Part shown: positions 8,795-18,103 of the stretch, piece by piece | Position numbering within the stretch: position 1 is the first letter of the stretch | Layout of the letters: every line of letters starts with the position of its first letter | Assembly: GCA_947166275.1 (NCBI GenBank) | Contig: CAMVDP010000004.1 | Coordinates: forward strand, 1-64,000 | Length of the DNA stretch: 64,000 nt | From: an uncultured Clostridia bacterium | Lineage (GTDB): Bacteria > Bacillota > Clostridia > Oscillospirales > Ruminococcaceae | Reading direction: 5' to 3' | Position numbers and translations under genes: made by a program | Notes under the pieces: generated by a model | The model's input: only the letters and a program-made list of their open reading frames with translations | What the model was told of the DNA's origin: nothing | Database searches by the model: none

Positions 8795-8806
8795 CTTAAT
8801 GACATT

Positions 8807-8818
8807 GAGCTTTCGCTC
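8807..8818 (+). repeat. Right copy of 12-bp putative target-site duplication GAGCTTTCGCTC
   Basis: Identical to 7108-7119. Confidence 0.88.
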
Positions 8819-8839
8819 CCGCTTTTTGCGTATCGTATA

Positions 8840-10960
8840 TTACTGCTTGTTCTTCTTTGCTTCTTCGATATCAGCGAGAGCAGCCTTTCTCGAAAGACCG
8901 ATCTTGCCCTGGTTGTCGATCTTGATGATCTTCACGATGATCTGATCGCCGACGTTGCAAACGTCCTCGACCTTATCCACACGGCGGTTTTCAAGCTCGG
9001 AGATGTGTACCATGCCCTCTTTGCCGGGAGCGAACTCAACGAACGCGCCGAACTCCTTGACACGTACTACCTTGCCCTTGTAGATAGCGCCGATCTCGGG
9101 ATCGGTAACTATGGACTTTATAGTGTCGATGCACGCGTTAGCCTTGTCAAGGTCGCTGCCGCAGATGAATACGTTGCCTTCCTCGTCGATGTCGATCTTT
9201 ACTTCGAAGTCAGCACAGAGCTTCTGGATCACCTTTCCGCCTGTACCGATAACTTCTCTGATCTTGTCTACCGGCACCTTCATGCCCATCATCTTCGGAG
9301 CATACTTGTTGACTGTAGCTCTCGGAGCGGGGATAGCCTTCAGGATGATCTCGTCAAGGATATAGTCGCGTGCCTTGTGGGTCTTTGCGAACGCGTCCTT
9401 GATGATCTCGGGGGTAAGACCGTCGATCTTGAGGTCCATCTGGATAGCAGTGATACCCTTGTGAGTACCGCCTACCTTGAAGTCCATGTCGCCGTAGAAG
9501 TCCTCAAGACCCTGGATATCTACCATTGTCATCCAGCGGTCACCCTCGGTGATAAGTCCGCAGGAGATACCCGCTACGGGGGATTTTATCGGAACGCCTG
9601 CGTCCATGAGTGCGAGGGTCGAGCCGCAGATAGAAGCCTGCGAGGTCGAACCGTTCGAGGAAAGCACCTCGGACACAAGTCTGATAGCGTACGGGAACTC
9701 GTCAACGCTCGGGAGCACAGGCTCAAGAGCTCTCTGTGCGAGTGCGCCGTGACCGATCTCGCGTCTGCCGGGGCCGCGGCTCGCCTTTGTTTCGCCTACC
9801 GAGTAAGCGGGGAAGTTGTAGTGGTGCATATATCTCTTGGTATCTTCGTCATCGAGACCCTCAAGCTTCTGGGAATCGCTTACCGGACCGAGTGTAGCGA
9901 CGGTGAGCACCTGAGTCTGACCGCGGGTGAAGAGACCTGAACCGTGAACGCGCGGGAGCAGGTTTACTTCAGCAGCGAGCGGACGCATCTGATCCATCTT
10001 TCTGCCGTCGACACGTTTCTGCTCGTCGAGCAGCCAGCGGCGAACGATGACCTTCTGGAGCTTGTATATAGCTTCGTCTATCATGGAAGCCTGATCGGGG
10101 TAAACGGGGTCGAATTCCTCGTGGATAGCGTCCTTGATCGGCTGGAGGCGAGCCTCGCGGATGTTCTTGTCGTCGGTGTCGAGCGCGAACTTCACCTTCT
10201 CGCCGTACTCTTCGAGGAGCTTGTCGAGGAAGTCATGGTCGATCTCCATGGACGGGAAGTCGAACTTCGGCTTGCCTATCTGTGCCTGGATGTCCTTGAT
10301 GAACGGTATGAGGGACTTGTTTATCTCCTCATGGCCTGCCATGATAGCCTTGAGCATCGTGTCATCGTCAACTTCGTTAGCGCCGGCTTCGATCATGACT
10401 ACCTTCTTTTCGCTGGAAGCCACGGTGAGCTGCAGGTCGGACTTTGCTCTCTGATCTGCGTCGGGCATGAGTACGATCTCGCCGTCAACGAGACCTACGG
10501 AGATGCCGCCTATCGGGCCGTTCCACGGGATATCGGAGATAGATACCGCGATGGACGCGCCTATCATCGAGAGTATCTCGGGCTGTGTATCGGGGTCTAC
10601 CGCAAGCACGGTCATTGTGATCGCAACGTCATTTCTCATATCCTTGGGGAAGAGGGGACGCATCGGGCGGTCAACAACGCGCGATGTGAGTATCGCTTTC
10701 TCGCTGGGGCGTCCCTCTCTCTTGAGGTAGCCGCCGGGGATCTTGCCTACCGCGTAGAGCTTTTCCTCGTAGTCAACGGAGAGCGGGAAGAAGTCAACTC
10801 CCTCACGGGGCTTGGGGCTTGCCGCGACGTTTACCATTACGACTGTCTCGCCGTAGTGGATCCAGCAGGAGCCGTTCGCGAGTCCGCATACCTTGCCGGT
10901 CTCGACCATAAGCTCTCTGCCGGCAAATGTGGTCTTGAAAGTCTTGTAGTTTTCAAACAT
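8840..10960 (-). CDS. pnp: Polyribonucleotide nucleotidyltransferase (PNPase)
   Basis: From [24 protein letters not shown]; two RNase PH domains, KH ([15 protein letters not shown]) and S1 domain ([20 protein letters not shown]). Confidence 0.97.
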   Translation of the reverse strand: MFENYKTFKTTFAGRELMVETGKVCGLANGSCWIHYGETVVMVNVAASPKPREGVDFFPLSVDYEEKLYAVGKIPGGYLKREGRPSEKAILTSRVVDRPMRPLFPKDMRNDVAITMTVLAVDPDTQPEILSMIGASIAVSISDIPWNGPIGGISVGLVDGEIVLMPDADQRAKSDLQLTVASSEKKVVMIEAGANEVDDDTMLKAIMAGHEEINKSLIPFIKDIQAQIGKPKFDFPSMEIDHDFLDKLLEEYGEKVKFALDTDDKNIREARLQPIKDAIHEEFDPVYPDQASMIDEAIYKLQKVIVRRWLLDEQKRVDGRKMDQMRPLAAEVNLLPRVHGSGLFTRGQTQVLTVATLGPVSDSQKLEGLDDEDTKRYMHHYNFPAYSVGETKASRGPGRREIGHGALAQRALEPVLPSVDEFPYAIRLVSEVLSSNGSTSQASICGSTLALMDAGVPIKSPVAGISCGLITEGDRWMTMVDIQGLEDFYGDMDFKVGGTHKGITAIQMDLKIDGLTPEIIKDAFAKTHKARDYILDEIILKAIPAPRATVNKYAPKMMGMKVPVDKIREVIGTGGKVIQKLCADFEVKIDIDEEGNVFICGSDLDKANACIDTIKSIVTDPEIGAIYKGKVVRVKEFGAFVEFAPGKEGMVHISELENRRVDKVEDVCNVGDQIIVKIIKIDNQGKIGLSRKAALADIEEAKKNKQ

Positions 10961-11142
10961 CTGTCTTTTTCCTCCTTTTTTTCTGGCTGTGCGTTCAAGA
11001 GGTACAGATTTAGCAATAAATTCAATCCGGGGCTCGTCCGGACTCAATTTAATGCTAAATCTTCTGCCGCCTCTTTGCCGCAGTTTTGTCCATATTTGCA
11101 AACGGGCAGAGCATAACTCTGCTCCGCCCATATCTGCCTTGC

Positions 11143-11409
11143 TTACTTACGTATGCCGAGCTTTGCTATTATAGCACGGTAACGCTCGATGTCCTTCTTC
11201 TGAAGGTAGTTGAGAAGGTTGCGCCTTCTTCCGACCATCTTGAAGAGACCACGTCTGGAATGGTGATCCTGCTTGTGGTTCTTGAGATGTTCGGTGAGGT
11301 CAGTTATTCTCTTGGTGAGGATAGCGATCTGGACCTCGGGAGAACCGGTATCATTCTCGCTGAGACGGTTTGCCTCGATGATAGCGGTCTTTTCCTCTTT
11401 GAGCATCAT
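11143..11409 (-). CDS. rpsO: 30S ribosomal protein S15
   Basis: [50 protein letters not shown]. Confidence 0.97.
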   Translation of the reverse strand: MMLKEEKTAIIEANRLSENDTGSPEVQIAILTKRITDLTEHLKNHKQDHHSRRGLFKMVGRRRNLLNYLQKKDIERYRAIIAKLGIRK

Positions 11410-11588
11410 GGTTACATACACCCCTTTACATATTATTTTCCCGCGCGACACAGCAAAGGGCAGGCGTTATCTCCACAGGAGCTTGGACCGCAGAGCCGAG
11501 TCGGGCGCACTTGTCGTAAGTTATACAACAATGCAGTTATTATACCACAAATAGTGTGATTTGTAAATAGCTTTTGCAAAAAAAGTCA

Positions 11589-11834
11589 TTAAATTTTCGA
11601 ATAGGCGGTTTTGACGCTGACTCCGTCTATTCTGCCGAGCTTACCGCTCAAAGCGGCGATTGTATCCTGCGGCGCGTCAACGGCTATGCTTATGATGCTG
11701 ATGCCTTTCTGGCGGTATGGGATGCCCATTCTGCCAATGATACCGGCGCTGAATTCATGCAGCACGGAGTTGACTTTCTCTGCGGATCCGGGGTTTTCGA
11801 CGATGATGCCTATGACCGCAACGCGTGTTTCCAT
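11589..11834 (-). CDS. TM1266-family putative iron-only hydrogenase system regulator
   Basis: ETRVAVIGIIVENPGSAEKVNSVLHEFSAGIIGRMGIPYRQKGISIISIAVDAPQDTIAALSGKLGRIDGVSVKT. Confidence 0.8.
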   Translation of the reverse strand: METRVAVIGIIVENPGSAEKVNSVLHEFSAGIIGRMGIPYRQKGISIISIAVDAPQDTIAALSGKLGRIDGVSVKTAYSKI

Positions 11835-11847
11835 AGCTGTGCCTCCG

Positions 11848-12996
11848 TTAACCCATGTTGAGCTTTCTTATCTCGGTGCCTTCCGAGAATGTTATGGCGT
11901 TGTAAACGAACATGACGCTGTCATAATCCTTCACCTTGACATAGGACGAGTAGCCGTTGTTGATAAGGCGCAGGTCGAGCACATCGATGCGGCTGTAATG
12001 CGCGGTGAGGAACGGCAGGAGCGAGTGCGCGTAGCTGTCCTTGAACATCAGCAGCGTCGGTCCTTCGATGCCGGTGTCGATACGGAGATACGGCACGTTC
12101 GGTCCGAGTATCGAGCTGTACTTATCCTTGACATTGAGGTAATCGCGGAAATAAAGGCTGTCATAATACTTGACGCTCTTGCCGTCGTTCACGGTGAGCT
12201 TTATATCTCTGTCGCCGCGGAAGTGGTAGTAATCCATGATGTCGGGTGTAACGCTGTCATCGAGTGTCTTGGAGTACAGCGTACCGCGGAAGCTGTCGGA
12301 AGCGTGTTCGATGTCGAACTCTCCCAGCTCGCTCGGCTTGAAGCCCATTGCTTTTGCGGAGTCGTAGTATGCGAGGTATGCTCCGAAGCTCGTCCAGTGG
12401 TGGTCGGTGCGGTAGTAGATATAGTCGTCCTTATGCAGCTTCATGGTGGGTATGACGTTTATGGTCTGTATCGTGTCCAGACCCTCGCGGCAGTACTCCA
12501 GCAGGCCGCTCTGGCTGCCGATAGGCGCGCAGGCGGGGAACAGGTCGGAGTACACCTCCTGCGATGTCGGGGCGAGCAGCAGGTACATCTGCTTGTCCGG
12601 ATATGCCGCCGAGAACTTGTTCAGAGCTTTGAGATGCTTGGAGATGAACTCATCGTTGTAACCGCTCCATATCTGCATCATGCGGTCGTTGTCGGTATAT
12701 ACGCCGTTGATGTCGACCTTGCCGATGAGGCGCTCGGTGCCGTTGCGGAGCTTTATCCACTGCTCGCGGCCGTAGAAGCGGTCGGAGAACCAACTTTCTA
12801 TGCCTTTCATGAGCTTGCGGTTCTTGTAGGTGTCGGGCGAGACCTCGGGGAACACTGCGAGGTTGCGGTTCTCATTCTCGGAGAACGGCGCGGGCTCGTC
12901 AGGCAGGTTCACGAATGTCAGCACGGTGAATGATATCAGTGTGAGCGCGAACATCGCTATCGTTATTAACTTGTAAAGCTTGCCATTTATCTTCAC
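11848..12996 (-). CDS. DHHW/AlgX-like protein associated with O-acetylation
   Basis: ENRNLAVFPEV...ESWFSDRFYGREQWIKLRN...YRTDHHWTSFGAYLAY; next to MBOAT gene. Confidence 0.85.
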   Translation of the reverse strand: MKINGKLYKLITIAMFALTLISFTVLTFVNLPDEPAPFSENENRNLAVFPEVSPDTYKNRKLMKGIESWFSDRFYGREQWIKLRNGTERLIGKVDINGVYTDNDRMMQIWSGYNDEFISKHLKALNKFSAAYPDKQMYLLLAPTSQEVYSDLFPACAPIGSQSGLLEYCREGLDTIQTINVIPTMKLHKDDYIYYRTDHHWTSFGAYLAYYDSAKAMGFKPSELGEFDIEHASDSFRGTLYSKTLDDSVTPDIMDYYHFRGDRDIKLTVNDGKSVKYYDSLYFRDYLNVKDKYSSILGPNVPYLRIDTGIEGPTLLMFKDSYAHSLLPFLTAHYSRIDVLDLRLINNGYSSYVKVKDYDSVMFVYNAITFSEGTEIRKLNMG

Positions 12997-13010
12997 TGTC
13001 CGTCACCGCC

Positions 13011-14453
13011 TCAAAAGTTAAAGTATAAGAACGGATTGTATGATGCGTCAACGAGATATGCCGTACACAACAGGAACACCGCTGTCTTGCATATCGGAAT
13101 TGCCGCGTGAACTATTGTCGGGAAGCGCTTTTCCGCATGCTCGACGATTATCTTCCATGCGTCGGTGGCTGCGAAAATGCCGAATACGAGCACTACGCCG
13201 TAGTTCAGGAACAGGTACACCGAAGTGCTGTCGTACAGTACGCCGGATGAGCCGAACATGCTCGCGATATATGCGCCCGCGGAGCCGATGTCCGGAGATG
13301 CGAACAGCACCCAGCCAAACATCACGAGCAGCATGGTGTAAAGCCAGCTTACGGGGCTTGGCAGCTTCTCGAGCACCTTGCCGAGGAAAAGCCGTTCAAG
13401 TATGATGAACACACCGTACAGCACGCCCCACAGGATAAACGTCCAGTCCGCGCCATGCCATATACCGGTGAGCAGCCACACTATGCCGAGATTTATCAGT
13501 GTTCTCGCCATTCCCTTGCGGTTGCCGCCAAGCGGGATATACACATAGCTCCTGAACCACGCTCCGAGCGTCATGTGCCAGCGCCGCCAGAACTCCGATA
13601 CGCTCTTTGAGAGGTACGGATAGTTGAAGTTTTCCGGGAACGTGAACCCAAGCATCTTGCCGAGTCCGATAGCCATGTCGGAGTAGCCCGAGAAATCGAA
13701 GTATATCTGCAGCGTGTATGCAAGTATGCCAAGCCACGCGGTCGCTGCGGAGACCGGAGTTCCGGCTCTGACATCCGCGAGAACCGTATCCCACAGGGCT
13801 CCGACACTGTTGGCTACAAGCACTTTTTTGCCCATGCCGGTGATAAAACGGACTATGCCCTCGTATATCTTGTCAATGTCAATGGTTCGGGAGTTGAGCT
13901 CCTTCGAGATGTCCGAATAGCGCACGATAGGTCCTGCCACGAGCTGCGGGAACAGCGTCACGAACGCGCCGAAGCTTATCGGGTTCTTCTGCACCTCTAT
14001 TTCGCCGCGGTACATGTCTATCGTGTAGGACATGGACTGGAACGTGAAAAAGCTGATGCCGATGGGAAGAGTGTTTATCGGAAGACCTTCGATCCCGAGG
14101 AACTTTATCTTACTTACATCTATCTCCGTGCCGAACAGAGCGTTGATGTTCTCCGACGCGAAGCCGCTGTACTTGAATATTGCCAGCAGCAACAGGTTCA
14201 TCACTATGGACACGATGAGCGCGGTGCGCCGGATGTGCCTGTTGGCGCCCCATTTCCATATCACAAGCCCCGCGCAGTAGTCTATGAGCGTGGAAATGAT
14301 CATAACGACGATATAGAACGGCTCGCCCCAGGCGTAGAAAATAAGGCTGCTTAACAGCAGCACGGTGTTCTTGAGACATCTCGGCGCAATGTAGTATATG
14401 GTAAGCGCTCCGAGCAGGAACATAAAAAGAAATACAAGACTTGAAAAAACCAT
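13011..14453 (-). CDS. MBOAT-family membrane-bound O-acyltransferase
   Basis: MVFSSLVFLFMFLLGALTIYYIAP...YFDFSGYSDMAIGLGKMLGF.FPENFNYPYLSKSVSEFWRRWHMTLGAWFRSYVYIPLGGNR..GIWHGADW. Confidence 0.95.
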   Translation of the reverse strand: MVFSSLVFLFMFLLGALTIYYIAPRCLKNTVLLLSSLIFYAWGEPFYIVVMIISTLIDYCAGLVIWKWGANRHIRRTALIVSIVMNLLLLAIFKYSGFASENINALFGTEIDVSKIKFLGIEGLPINTLPIGISFFTFQSMSYTIDMYRGEIEVQKNPISFGAFVTLFPQLVAGPIVRYSDISKELNSRTIDIDKIYEGIVRFITGMGKKVLVANSVGALWDTVLADVRAGTPVSAATAWLGILAYTLQIYFDFSGYSDMAIGLGKMLGFTFPENFNYPYLSKSVSEFWRRWHMTLGAWFRSYVYIPLGGNRKGMARTLINLGIVWLLTGIWHGADWTFILWGVLYGVFIILERLFLGKVLEKLPSPVSWLYTMLLVMFGWVLFASPDIGSAGAYIASMFGSSGVLYDSTSVYLFLNYGVVLVFGIFAATDAWKIIVEHAEKRFPTIVHAAIPICKTAVFLLCTAYLVDASYNPFLYFNF

Positions 14454-14545
14454 ATTATCCTCGATAATTGCCGTAAAATGAACAGATACATTATATAACA
14501 TCTGCTAAACTTTGTCAAGCGTAGGAAAGTTTTCTGAAAATAGGT

Positions 14546-14574
14546 TTGACTTATGTGACGAAATGTGATATAAT
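14546..14574 (+). promoter_or_regulatory. sigmaA-type promoter
   Basis: TTGACT-N17-TATAAT upstream of the AraC-type gene. Confidence 0.75.
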
Positions 14575-14604
14575 AGTATGGATAATAAACGGAGAATGAC
14601 GACC

Positions 14605-15432
14605 ATGAGCAAAACCATATATCCGATAACCGCCGATGCGGAGAAACTCCCGCTGTGGCTTGACCACATAAGCATCTGTGAGGGGATGCGGGCGCTGAAC
14701 TATACAAAAGGCGAGGCTTCTCACACCTTCCTGTTCACCCGCGGCGGCGAGGGAGCAATAACAGCAGGCGGCACAGAATACAGGCTCTCCCGCGGGATCT
14801 TCATCTTCATTCCGGCGGATACTCCGTATGTGCTCGCGCCGGAAGGCACCGACTGGGCAGCCGACATGATCGGTATAAGCGGCTGTGCTGCGGCAGGGAT
14901 ACTGGAGCGGCTCGGCTTCAGGAGCATACAGCTCACAGAAGGAGCGGATACGGAACAGTGCGATAACCTGTTTTCCCAGCTTATGGCGGCATCGGAGCGC
15001 ACCATACCAGATACGAACATCGTGTCATCGCTCGTATACGCGTTCCTGCTTGCGGCTCACAGGGCTGTGGAGCTCAAGGGCGCGGCAGTCTACACCGGAA
15101 GTATCAACGGCTCCGTCGAGCACATGGACAGGCATTTCTCCGAGCCCATAACGCTCGAACGCCTTGCGGGGATATCGGGCGTATCGCTTCAGCATTTCTG
15201 CCGTGTGTTCCGCTCACAGCTCGGTATGAGACCGATGGAATACCTTGCGCGCCGCAGGGTGGCGGCTGCAAAGATACTGCTGGGCGAGACTGACGAGAAG
15301 ATAGGCGACATCGCGAAAGCGGTGGGCTTTGAGGATCGGAATTATTTTGGCATAACATTCAGGAAATATGAGGGCGTTTCGCCCACTGAATACCGCCGGG
15401 AGCGCGGTATAAGCGAAAAGAACGACAGTTGA
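14605..15432 (+). CDS. AraC-family transcriptional regulator
   Basis: N-terminal cupin-like; C-terminal HTH ITLERLAGISGVSLQHFCRVFRSQLGMRPMEYLARRRVAAAKILL...VGFEDRNYFGITFRKYEGVSPTEYRR. Confidence 0.93.
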   Translation: MSKTIYPITADAEKLPLWLDHISICEGMRALNYTKGEASHTFLFTRGGEGAITAGGTEYRLSRGIFIFIPADTPYVLAPEGTDWAADMIGISGCAAAGILERLGFRSIQLTEGADTEQCDNLFSQLMAASERTIPDTNIVSSLVYAFLLAAHRAVELKGAAVYTGSINGSVEHMDRHFSEPITLERLAGISGVSLQHFCRVFRSQLGMRPMEYLARRRVAAAKILLGETDEKIGDIAKAVGFEDRNYFGITFRKYEGVSPTEYRRERGISEKNDS

Positions 15433-15448
15433 GAAGGGAGGACTCACG

Positions 15449-16498
15449 GTGAAGGTGAACGAGGATAAGCTCGCTGCCGCGATAAAGGCGGGTGACTTGA
15501 GCCGTGTGTACTTCATTTACGGCAAAGAGCCGTTTCTTATAAATATGTACGTTGACAGGATAATCGAGAAGGCGGTGGGGACTGAGGCAAACGACTTCAA
15601 TCTTCGCAGGTTCGAGGGAAATCCCGATCCGGATATGCTGTCGGATGTGGTGGATACGCTGCCGGTGTTTTCGGAGTACAAGGTGGTCACAGTCAAGGAT
15701 TTCAGCACAGAAACACGCATGACCTCCACCGACAAGCTGTATCTCGATATCGTGGCGAATGTTCCCGAGAGTGCTATACTCGTGTTTTATTGCATAGATA
15801 TCGAGCCCGATGAGAAGAAGGCGCGGACCAAGCGCTTCATCGAGGCTGTCGGCAAGGCGGGTACCGTATGCTCGATAGATATAATGAAAGCTCCGAAGAT
15901 CGCGTCGCTGTGCGTGAAGAAGGCCGCAAAAGAGGGCATCGTGATATCCGATGATGACGCGCTGTACCTTGTGGAGCGTGTCGGCGGCAGGATGCAGAAC
16001 GCGTCCGATGAGACCGCGAAGCTTATGAGCTACATCGGCAGCGGCGGCAGGATAACTCGCGACACGATCGAGCTTCTTGTACCGAAGCGGCTTGAGGCTG
16101 AGGTGTTCGACCTCGCGGACGCAATAAACGCCGGCAGGCGCACCGACGCTTTTCGTATAGTCGACGAGCTTTTCCGCAAGCAGATAACCGCCGTGAACAT
16201 AATGTCGGCGTTGTCAGGTGCGTTTTTCGATATGTATTGCGCCAATCTCGCAAAGAACAGCGGCGTGAGCGGCAGTGAAGCTGCGAAGCTGTTCGGACAT
16301 TTCAGCGGAAAAGCGTGGATATTCACAAACAAGATATATCCGCCTGCGGCACGGCTCGATACAGCATATCTGCGCGAGACCGTGAGCATACTCTCGGAGA
16401 CCGATATCGCGCTCAAATCCATACCCGTGGACGGCAGAGTGCAGGTGGAGCAGGCTGTGGCGAAGCTCTTCATGTGCCGCGAGGATCACAGACTGTGA
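15449..16498 (+). CDS. holA: DNA polymerase III delta subunit
   Basis: VYFIYGKEPFLINMYVDRI...PVFSEYKVVTVKD and domain layout of HolA. Confidence 0.88.
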   Translation: MKVNEDKLAAAIKAGDLSRVYFIYGKEPFLINMYVDRIIEKAVGTEANDFNLRRFEGNPDPDMLSDVVDTLPVFSEYKVVTVKDFSTETRMTSTDKLYLDIVANVPESAILVFYCIDIEPDEKKARTKRFIEAVGKAGTVCSIDIMKAPKIASLCVKKAAKEGIVISDDDALYLVERVGGRMQNASDETAKLMSYIGSGGRITRDTIELLVPKRLEAEVFDLADAINAGRRTDAFRIVDELFRKQITAVNIMSALSGAFFDMYCANLAKNSGVSGSEAAKLFGHFSGKAWIFTNKIYPPAARLDTAYLRETVSILSETDIALKSIPVDGRVQVEQAVAKLFMCREDHRL

Positions 16499-16524
16499 GC
16501 GGGCGTGAACGGATAAAGCTCGAT

Positions 16525-17097
16525 ATGCCTGTCATAGTCGAGGGAAGATACGACAAGATAAAGCTTGAAAGCGTCATAGATGCGGTGATAATCACTACCG
16601 ACGGCTTCGGGATATACAGAAATCGCGAAAAGCGCGCTCTGATACGGCGATATGCGGAGAAGACCGGCGTGATAATACTCACCGACAGCGACGGCGCGGG
16701 CTTTCAGATACGAAGCAGCCTGAAAGGCTGCATAGGCTCCGGGCGCGCGGTGAACATATACATACCCGATGTGTTCGGTAAAGAGCGCCGTAAGGCGAAG
16801 CCTTCAAAGGAGGGCAAGCTCGGGGTCGAGGGTATAGACACCGAGACGTTGAGAAGGGCGTTCGAGGAAGCGGGGGTCATAGGTGACAGTGCGCCCCGCC
16901 GCGAATGGATAGATAAGCAAAGGCTCGCCGAGGACGGACTTTCCGGCGGTGATAACAGCTCCGCACGAAGACAGGCGCTTTGCAGACAGCTGGGGCTTCC
17001 GGAGAGGATGTCGGCAAAGGCACTGCTCGAAGCGCTCAACACGCTGTATGGAGAGGAAGAGTATGCAAAGGCTCTGGAAATAATGCAGGAGGACTGA
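16525..17097 (+). CDS. rnmV: Ribonuclease M5-like Toprim protein (start may be GTG 16495)
   Basis: VIVEGRYDKIKLESVIDAVIITTDGFGIY...ILTDSDGAGFQIRSSLK, GVEGI. Confidence 0.85.
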   Translation: MPVIVEGRYDKIKLESVIDAVIITTDGFGIYRNREKRALIRRYAEKTGVIILTDSDGAGFQIRSSLKGCIGSGRAVNIYIPDVFGKERRKAKPSKEGKLGVEGIDTETLRRAFEEAGVIGDSAPRREWIDKQRLAEDGLSGGDNSSARRQALCRQLGLPERMSAKALLEALNTLYGEEEYAKALEIMQED

Positions 17098-17098
17098 C

Positions 17099-18103
17099 AT
17101 GGTAGAGTCAAAGGCGTGGGATTGGAAGAATATAACGAGCGAAACATGGCTCAAGCCGTCGGAGGAGAGCTTTTACTATGCCGAGAAGTGGCGCAGCGAG
17201 GGCAGGAAGAGGCTGCTCGACCTGGGCTGCGGAATGGGAAGACACGCGATATTCTTTGATGCCCACGGGTTCACGGTCACGGCGATAGACCTGTCGGAAT
17301 ATGGCATCAACAGCCTTCGCGAGTGGCAGAAGAAGAACGACACCGATTTCCGCACTGTTGTGGGAGATATGACAGCTTTGCCGTTTGCGGACAACGCTTT
17401 CGACTGCATCTATTCCTACCATGTCGTGTCGCACACCGACACCGAAGGCATAAAGCGGATAATGAGCGAGATACGCCGAGTATTAAGACCCGGCGGTGAG
17501 ATATATTTCGACCTGTGTTCGAAGGACGCGTGGCATTTCAGACAATGCGTCGGCGACCGTCTCGATGAGAACACGATACGTTTTGTGGGCGGCCCCGAAG
17601 ACGGGATACCGCATTATTTCGCGGATGAGGCGAATGTGCGGGAGCTCCTGACCGGCTTCAACGTTAACGTGCTGCGTCATGTGCAAACGCTTGCAACGCC
17701 GCTGTACAACGCTACCGGCTCGCATTGGTTCGCGGAGGCGGATGTGGCGAAGGAAGACAAAAGACCCGACTTCTCGGATATCATAGGAAAAGCCGTCAGC
17801 GGCAGGATAGATCGTCCGAAAGGCTCGGCGCACCCGCGGATCCCGGATATGATATACCCCGTGAATTACGGGTATGTGGAAGGAGTGTTCGCACCCGACG
17901 GCGCGGAGCAGGATATCTATCTGCTCGGAGTCGATGAGCCGTGCGAAACATTCTCGGGAAAGGTCATCGCGGTATGGCACCGTTATAATGATGTCGAGGA
18001 TAAGTGGATAGTCACCCCGGATGGCGCAGATCTCCCGGGTGATGATATCGTTAAAGCAATAGATTTCCAGGAAAAATATTTTGACGGGGAGTTATTCAGA
18101 TGA
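17099..18103 (+). CDS. SAM-dependent methyltransferase fused to inorganic-pyrophosphatase-like domain
   Basis: LLDLGCGMGRHAIFFDAHGFTVTAIDLSEYGI...; C-terminal IDRPKGSAHPRIPDMIYPVNYGYVEGVFAPDGAEQDIYLLGVDEPCETFSGKVIAVWHRYNDVEDKWIVTP. Confidence 0.82.
   Translation: MVESKAWDWKNITSETWLKPSEESFYYAEKWRSEGRKRLLDLGCGMGRHAIFFDAHGFTVTAIDLSEYGINSLREWQKKNDTDFRTVVGDMTALPFADNAFDCIYSYHVVSHTDTEGIKRIMSEIRRVLRPGGEIYFDLCSKDAWHFRQCVGDRLDENTIRFVGGPEDGIPHYFADEANVRELLTGFNVNVLRHVQTLATPLYNATGSHWFAEADVAKEDKRPDFSDIIGKAVSGRIDRPKGSAHPRIPDMIYPVNYGYVEGVFAPDGAEQDIYLLGVDEPCETFSGKVIAVWHRYNDVEDKWIVTPDGADLPGDDIVKAIDFQEKYFDGELFR

Larger units (their letters stand above)
7120..8806. mobile_element. Transposase-defective IS4-family-derived insertion cassette with passenger genes
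   Basis: Imperfect TIRs (left AATGTCATTAAGATAAGGTCTTGACAA; right, reverse complement AATGTCATTAAGTTAAGCTATTGACAA), 12-bp direct repeats, C-terminal IS4-type transposase remnant, AT-rich interior. Confidence 0.87.

Noticed and set aside
9005-11116. Long plus-strand ORFs (311 and 390 aa) opposite pnp
   Set aside because: Antisense shadow ORFs of a clear PNPase gene; translations show no domain signatures and mirror its codons.
11611-12933. 440-aa plus-strand ORF
   Set aside because: Antisense to the DHHW-family gene and TM1266-like gene; low plausibility composition, no RBS.
16315-16494. Extended N-terminus of the RNase M5-like ORF
   Set aside because: Overlaps holA coding sequence; Toprim homology begins near 16525.
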